Origin: WHSM01 sp036375165
Lineage (GTDB): Bacteria; Actinomycetota; Actinomycetes; Mycobacteriales; Micromonosporaceae
Direction of reading: 5' to 3'
DNA: 18,056 nt
Assembly (NCBI GenBank): GCA_036375165.1
Contig: DASUSI010000071.1
Coordinates: forward strand, 1 to 18,056
Both the position numbers and the translations under genes were made by a program. Under the pieces are notes generated by a model. That model searched no databases, was not told the origin of the DNA, and was given only the letters and a program-made list of their open reading frames with translations. Position 1 is the stretch's first letter. Each line of letters opens with the position of its first letter. Shown here in pieces: positions 13,952 through 18,056 of this stretch.

Positions 13952-14927
13952 CAGGGCACGTGCCAGGCCGTTCGCCTCGTCCGCTGACCTGGCTGAGAAG
14001 CAGCGGACCCTGGAGATCCTGGCCGAGGGTGTTTACGCGCTGACCGCCGAGGGGGACCCGAACGTCGGCGCGATCGAAGGTGAGGACTTCCTGGTCTGCT
14101 TCGAAGCCCTGGCCACCCCGGTCGCGGCCCGGGAGTGGCTGACGAGGCTTCGCGAGCACACCGACAAGCCGGTCCGCTACCTGGTGCTGTCCCACTACCA
14201 CGCGGTACGGGTGCTGGGCGCTTCCGCGTTCGACGCCGACGTGATCGTCGCCCACGACAACACCCGAGCCCTGATCGCCGAACGGGGCAGTCAGGACTGG
14301 GAGTCCGAGTACGGGCGGATGCCCCGGCTGTTCAAGCGACCGGAGTCGATTCCCGGGCTGACCTGGCCCACCGCCACGTTCTCCGACACGTTCACGATCG
14401 ACCTCGGCGGCGGGCGCGGCGATCTGGTGTTGCGTTACTGCGGGCTCGGCCACACCGAGGGCGACATTGTGGCCTGGCTGCCCGAACCGCGGATCGTGTT
14501 CGCCGGTGACCTGGTGGAATCGCAGGCCGCGCTCTACACCGGGGACGCGTATCACCGGGAGTGGTCCGAGACCACGCTTGACCGGGTGGCCGCGCTCGGT
14601 GCCGAGACCCTGGTCGGTGGTCGGGGCAAGGTCGCCACCGGCGCGGAAGCGGTGTCAGCCGCGATCGACCAGACCCGCCACTTCCTGAACGTGCTGCGAC
14701 GCGAGGTGGGCGCGGTGCATGAGCGCGGCGGCACCCTGCGGGAGGCGTTCCAGGCGGCGCACGCCGCCCTGGTCGACCGGTACGGACGGTGGCCGATCTT
14801 CGAGCACTGCCTGCCGTTCGACGTCTCCCGGTTCTGGGACGAGCTGGACGGCGTGCGCCGACCCCGGATCTGGACCGCGCAGCGCGACCGCGAGGTCTGG
14901 GACCAGTTGCAGGGTGGGGCTTCATGA
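13941..14927 (+). CDS. MBL-fold metallohydrolase with a reduced metal site
   Basis: A 328-residue metallo-beta-lactamase-fold protein. The usual HxHxDH reads SHYHAVRVLGA (His85, His87; Asp and His replaced by Val and Arg). GLGHTEGD supplies His171 and FAGDLV supplies Asp190, while the last ligand region reads LVGGRGK without His. Only one metal site looks complete. As I recall, relatives of this subfamily share the HYHAVRVLGA pattern, so it is probably a family trait rather than damage. They often sit next to aromatic-ring monooxygenases, as here. The start at ATG 13941 has GGAG ten bases upstream, and the stop overlaps the next start (ATGA). The substrate is unknown; ester or lactone hydrolysis in aromatic breakdown is the best guess. 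Confidence 0.82.
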   Translation: MTTDRARARPFASSADLAEKQRTLEILAEGVYALTAEGDPNVGAIEGEDFLVCFEALATPVAAREWLTRLREHTDKPVRYLVLSHYHAVRVLGASAFDADVIVAHDNTRALIAERGSQDWESEYGRMPRLFKRPESIPGLTWPTATFSDTFTIDLGGGRGDLVLRYCGLGHTEGDIVAWLPEPRIVFAGDLVESQAALYTGDAYHREWSETTLDRVAALGAETLVGGRGKVATGAEAVSAAIDQTRHFLNVLRREVGAVHERGGTLREAFQAAHAALVDRYGRWPIFEHCLPFDVSRFWDELDGVRRPRIWTAQRDREVWDQLQGGAS

Positions 14928-16495
14928 GCCAACCCGTGGTCGTGGTGGGTGCCGGGCCGGTGGGCCTGGCGAGCGCCCTGCTGCTGGCCCGCTGGCGGGT
15001 GCCGTCGGTGGTGCTGGACGCCCGGCACCTCCTCGATCCCGTGGGATCCCGGGCGATCTGCTTCCAGCGGGACGTCCTGGATGTGCTCGACCGGGTGGAC
15101 TGTGCCGCGCAGTTGGTCGAGCGGGGCGTGGTCTGGCAGGTGGCACGCACGTACTACCGGGACCACGAGATGTTCTCGGTGACGTTCCCGGACCAGGGGA
15201 AGAGCGTGTTCCCGCCGTGGATCAACATCTCGCAGTCCGAAGTGGAGCAGGTCCTGCTGGGGGCGGCCCGGCGGGAGCCACTGATCGACCTGCGGTTCGG
15301 TCACCAGGTGATCTCGTACCGGGAGGGCGGGGATGGCGTGGCGGTGGCCGCGGCCACCGAACGCGGCCGGGTCACCGTGTCCGGCTCCCACGTGATCGGC
15401 GCTGACGGCGGCAGGTCCACGATCCGGCAGAACATGGGTGTGGATTTCCCAGGCCGGTCCTTTGACGACCAGTTCCTGATCGCCGACATCCGGGCGGAGT
15501 TGCCGTTTCCCAACGAGCGGCGGTTCTACTTCGACCCGCCGTGGAACCCCGGTCGGCAGGTGCTGGTACACCAGCAACCGGATTCGGTGTGGCGGATCGA
15601 CTGGCAGGTCCCGGATGACTTCGACCTGGCCGCCGAGCAGGCGGACGGAGCCTTGGATGCCCGGATCCGCAGGATCGTCGGTGACCGTCCGTACCAGACG
15701 GTCTGGCGGTCCGTGTACCGGTTCCACGAGCGGGTCGCCTCGACGTTCCGGGCCGGCCGGGCCTTCCTGGTGGGGGATGCCGCGCACCTGTACGCGCCGT
15801 TTGGCGCGCGTGGCCTGAACTCCGGTTTCCAGGACGCGGAGAACCTGGCCTGGAAGCTGGGGTACGTGCGGCGTGGCTGGGCCGGGGAGCGGCTGCTTGA
15901 CAGCTTTCACATCGAGCGGCGCGCGGCGGCCCTGGAGAACCTGAAGGTGACCGGGGACACGATGCGGTTCCTGGTTCCGCGGTCGGAGGAGGAGTGGAGC
16001 CGGCGGCGGACGGTGCTGGACCGTGCGGTCACCGACCCTGCCGCTCGCAGGCTGATCAACTCGGGGAAGCTGGCGGAGCCGTACTGGTATCTGGATTCGC
16101 CGCTCAACACCCCGCCGGACGGCCCTCCGGACTTCCCGGCCGAGCCGGGTGCGGTACGACCCCCGGTGCCGGGCGTGTTGTGTCCGGATGGCCCGGCCGT
16201 GGTCGGCGGGGAGGCCACCCGGCTGCGCCGGCTGATCGGGTCGGGGCTGCTCGTGCTCACTGCCACGGCGGCACGGGCCGACGCCGTCCGCAGGGTCGCG
16301 GAACAGGCGGTGCCCGGCCCGGTGGCGGGGTACGCGCTGGATGACATCGACGTTGACGGCGTGATCGGCCAGGCGCTCCGGGCCACCGCGAGCAGCGTGC
16401 ACGTGATCCGCCCGGACGGTCACCTCGCCGCCGTCCTCCCCGACGCTACCGGGCAGGTCCTGGCGGACGCCCTACGCCGCGCCAGCTCGGTGTGA
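14924..16495 (+). CDS. Class A FAD-dependent aromatic monooxygenase (MhpA-like)
   Basis: A 523-residue flavoprotein. The N-terminal dinucleotide-binding motif is VVVVGAGPVGLASALLLARW, the DG motif is HVIGADGGRSTIRQ (about 158-171), and the second FAD motif is RAFLVGDAAHLYAPFGARG (about 278-296), followed by LNSGFQDAENLAWKL. A C-terminal thioredoxin-like domain ends in VIRPDGHLAAVLP. This is the layout of phenol and hydroxyphenylpropionate hydroxylases, which use NAD(P)H and O2 to hydroxylate a phenolic ring. ATGA coupling to the MBL hydrolase indicates joint action in one pathway. No ring-cleavage dioxygenase lies in the window. All key motifs are present and the length is normal; the exact substrate is unknown. 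Confidence 0.88.
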   Translation: MSQPVVVVGAGPVGLASALLLARWRVPSVVLDARHLLDPVGSRAICFQRDVLDVLDRVDCAAQLVERGVVWQVARTYYRDHEMFSVTFPDQGKSVFPPWINISQSEVEQVLLGAARREPLIDLRFGHQVISYREGGDGVAVAAATERGRVTVSGSHVIGADGGRSTIRQNMGVDFPGRSFDDQFLIADIRAELPFPNERRFYFDPPWNPGRQVLVHQQPDSVWRIDWQVPDDFDLAAEQADGALDARIRRIVGDRPYQTVWRSVYRFHERVASTFRAGRAFLVGDAAHLYAPFGARGLNSGFQDAENLAWKLGYVRRGWAGERLLDSFHIERRAAALENLKVTGDTMRFLVPRSEEEWSRRRTVLDRAVTDPAARRLINSGKLAEPYWYLDSPLNTPPDGPPDFPAEPGAVRPPVPGVLCPDGPAVVGGEATRLRRLIGSGLLVLTATAARADAVRRVAEQAVPGPVAGYALDDIDVDGVIGQALRATASSVHVIRPDGHLAAVLPDATGQVLADALRRASSV

Positions 16496-16511
16496 CCTGC
16501 TGACCGTGACA

Positions 16512-17492
16512 CTTCTGTGCGGAGTCGCCGGCCAGAAAATTGATTACCTCCACGGCCGCGTCATAGTGGTGGGTCTTCCCTGTGACTGCGAGGCTCTGGC
16601 CACCAAGGATGCCAATTGGAAGAGACCTCAATTGGATGTCAGCTATGGTGCCCTGCTTGTTGTCCTCGTGGCGCGTCGAGTGATACTGGGCGGGCCAATT
16701 CCGCATGTACTTGCGGTTCCCGGGGTCCTTGGTGAACTCTTCGCGACTGGTGCCTTCGTCCGAGGTAAGTAGGATTCGACTGCTCTTTATCGCCTGCTTC
16801 GCGGTTTCAGGGCGTCTAGCCACAGTTCCAGGTCTGAGCTGGGCCTTCCCTCCTCCTCGCTGAGAACCTGGGGCTCAACCGCCAACGCGTGCTCCAAGAC
16901 ATTGACAACGAAAGCCTCGTGTGACCCGGTGGACTCTGATTCCAACTGGGCGACGAAGGCCCGGCTTTCCGCTTTGACCTCTTCCAGCGCCTGCCCCATC
17001 GATGGTGGGCCGTCTGAATGGCCGCCACGCCGGGAAAAGAGCATGCCGACATCCGCGTTGAATGGTGCCGCCCAGTACTTTCCCGAATGGGATTTGCTGG
17101 GGATCTTAGTGGATTTAAAGAATTTGCCAGGTTCCGCCAAGGGAATTGGCTGGATCAGTTGTTTGTACGCGAATTCCAGGATGTGGACGATGTCAAGGTT
17201 CAGGATGTCGGCATCGTCCTGCATAGCAGCCTGCTCCATCTCGGTCCGATGGTCGGGCGAGCCGCCACCGACGGGCTTCAGGTCGACTACGATCTCAGGA
17301 TTCAAGTCATTCCAGACGTCCACCAGATGTCGCCGGGCGCCGGTTTCATCCGCGCTGAGCAGGGTCAGGGTCAACTTCTCCGTCGGTGCCGTACTGGCGT
17401 CTCGCTTGGAGGCCGTAGATTCCGGCAGCGGACAGTACGCCAGTGGTCAGGGCTCCGGTGAGGAAAGCGCGGCGTGACCGGGGATCCGGCAT
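16512..17492 (-). pseudogene. Decayed Tat-exported ABC transporter solute-binding protein
   Basis: Fragments of one family 1 solute-binding lipoprotein-type gene lie in order in three frames. From ATG 17492 a twin-arginine signal (RSRRAFLTGALTTGVLSAAG) runs to about 17400. The next frame gives EKLTLTLLSADET, VWNDLNPEIVVDLKPV and KYWAAPFNADVGMLFSR, down to WLDAL near 16810. A third frame gives LTSDEGTSREEF, KYMRNWPAQYHST, GILGGQSLAVTG and AVEVINFLAGDSAQK, ending about 16512. The rest of the C-terminus is missing where the sequence meets the monooxygenase gene. GC content is clearly lower than in the neighbours. No permease or ATPase genes are present. At least two frameshifts plus truncation make this a clear pseudogene. 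Confidence 0.75.
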
Positions 17493-17886
17493 ACCCGAGA
17501 CCGCCCCCTTTCAATGAGAATCGCGACTGATTTTCGGTCGGATGTCTCTGTCGTTCCCGCCAAGAGTGTCATGTTACAGGCGTACGACAAAGTCGTGAAA
17601 GTGCGGTTGTCCACATTTGTTGGTAAGCAAAAACGCTCATGTGCTCGTCGGTCGTGAGTGTTATTTACGAGGGTCCTGTGCGGACCTGGGGACGGCGACT
17701 CCTCGTCATAAACACATCCGCTGAAAGAGGCCGGATAATTGCGAAGTGAGCCCACCCCGCGTTGCTCGCCGAGGTCTGGGGCACAGTGGGGCGGTCGACG
17801 ATGCGCTGTCCCTGCCATGAGGGCCCCCGTGTGTGACGACCGTGTCTTGTACGGCTTAACGAAACGCTAACAAGGGGGTGAGCGGT
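17493..17886. other. AT-richer intergenic region
   Basis: About 390 bases with GC content well below the rest and no frame with convincing codon bias. It should include the former promoter of the solute-binding protein gene. A 13-bp palindrome ACGAC-AAA-GTCGT at 17584-17596 lies about 90 bp upstream of that start and could be an operator. At the right end, AAGGGGGTGA (17872-17881) is a near-perfect ribosome site for the small ORF at 17887. Confidence 0.4.
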
Positions 17887-17934
17887 ATGAATCCCTCGAA
17901 TGGGGGACGCGACCTGCAAGATCTTGGAAACTGA
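17887..17934 (+). other. 15-codon ORF with strong ribosome binding site
   Basis: ATG at 17887 is preceded at five bases by AAGGGGGTGA, the best ribosome site in this part of the window. The frame encodes MNPSNGGRDLQDLGN and stops at 17932-17934, inside the left arm of the 21-bp hairpin. It may be the 5' end of a gene cut off by the hairpin element, or a leader peptide. No downstream plus-strand gene is visible. Confidence 0.3.
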
Positions 17935-17969
17935 CCGTGAAATAGTCGCGGTCAGTTTCCAAGATCTTG
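17917..17969. terminator. 53-nt hairpin with 21-bp perfect arms
   Basis: The left arm 17917-17937 (CAAGATCTTGGAAACTGACC plus G) is exactly complementary to 17949-17969, with an 11-nt loop. Each arm begins with its own palindrome CAAGATCTTG. It lies 38 bases beyond the stop of the apparent gene entering from the right and covers the stop of the small plus-strand ORF, so a bidirectional terminator fits. The perfect arms also fit a mobile repeat of REP or MITE type. Confidence 0.7.
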
Positions 17970-18007
17970 GGGCAGGGCGGTGCGGCTCCGGGCTGGAGTC
18001 ACACCGG

Positions 18008-18056
18008 TCAGGGTTTCGTTTCGCGTTTGAGTTCCTCTTTGCTCATTCCTCCAGCG
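18008..18056 (-). CDS. Possible 3' end of a gene entering from the right edge (partial)
   Basis: On the minus strand the last 16 codons read AGGMSKEELKRETKP and a TGA. A charged tail, followed 38 bases later by a strong hairpin, looks like a gene end with its terminator. An alternative reading starts at the internal ATG, preceded by GGAGG but at too short a spacing. The family cannot be told. Confidence 0.3.
   Translation of the reverse strand, partial: AGGMSKEELKRETKP

Noticed and set aside
13497..14927. A single 476-codon frame that would be a CrtI-MBL fusion protein
   Set aside because: The middle (about 13680-13940) has no family similarity. It crosses the crtI stop of the other frame, a perfect hairpin and a spacer. 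The frame is open only because the crtI deletion shifted it into register with the hydrolase.
14552..16423. Long minus-strand open frame of 623 codons opposite the monooxygenase gene
   Set aside because: It is antisense to a gene with complete flavin motifs. Its product is Arg/Pro/His-rich with no recognisable domain, typical of open antisense frames in high-GC DNA.
11155..17492. All frame lesions explained by poor sequence quality
   Set aside because: Possible for the small shifts in crtYc and the solute-binding protein. It does not explain the loss of 36 codons in frame in crtB, about 400 codons in crtI or the missing half of the Nod19-like gene. Neighbouring long genes have no lesions.
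17447..17818. Minus-strand open frame of 123 codons in the right spacer
   Set aside because: Composition is unbiased, there is no family similarity or ribosome site, and it overlaps the start and signal peptide of the solute-binding protein remnant in another frame.
1..18056. tRNA, rRNA, CRISPR arrays, transposase genes, prophage genes
   Set aside because: None was seen on either strand by reading. The repeats present are isolated inverted or tandem pairs, not arrays, and no integrase or transposase motif appears in any frame.

Overview
The window is high-GC actinobacterial DNA. It shows strong G/C third-position bias, many GTG and TTG starts, and ATGA/GTGA stop-start overlaps. The gene content and the style of the carotenoid and P450 genes suggest Micromonosporaceae, but this is an inference from recognition, not from a search.

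Left part (1-7343). A gene end at the left edge converges on a minus-strand pair: a GH15 glucoamylase/trehalase-type enzyme and a four-helix membrane protein. Divergent from the pair are a cysteine-desulfurase-like PLP protein, a membrane-anchored Mrr-type nuclease and a long ribosome hibernation factor with a duplicated C-terminal domain. A DosR/DevR-like palindrome lies 76 bp upstream of the hibernation factor. A strong hairpin separates it from a convergent gene for a secreted LVIVD-repeat/PA-domain protein. Next to that lies the 3' remnant of a second probable secreted protein.

Middle part (7941-13803). This is a divergent carotenoid locus. The minus strand reads crtB, crtYc, crtYd, PlsC-type acyltransferase, CrtQ-like GT2 glycosyltransferase and cytochrome P450, mostly overlapping end to end. 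The plus strand reads crtE then crtI. The set fits a cyclic C40 carotenoid that is hydroxylated, glucosylated and acylated, formally like the thermozeaxanthins of Thermus. Three core genes are damaged: crtI has lost most of its middle and is out of frame, crtYc is frameshifted, and crtB lacks about 36 internal residues in frame. The locus therefore looks inactivated although its tailoring genes are open.

Right part (13804-18056). After a 24-nt perfect hairpin comes a coupled pair, an MBL-fold hydrolase with a reduced metal site and a class A FAD monooxygenase, probably acting in aromatic-compound oxidation. Behind it lies a decayed Tat-exported solute-binding protein with at least two frameshifts and a lost 3' end. 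The last 560 bases hold an AT-richer spacer, a 15-codon ORF with a near-ideal ribosome binding site, a 21-bp perfect hairpin, and what may be the last codons of a gene entering from the right edge.

The main point of interest is the concentration of independent lesions (crtI, crtB, crtYc, the Nod19-like gene and the solute-binding protein) among otherwise well-kept operons. It suggests recent loss of a pigment pathway, or sequence errors for the small indels only.
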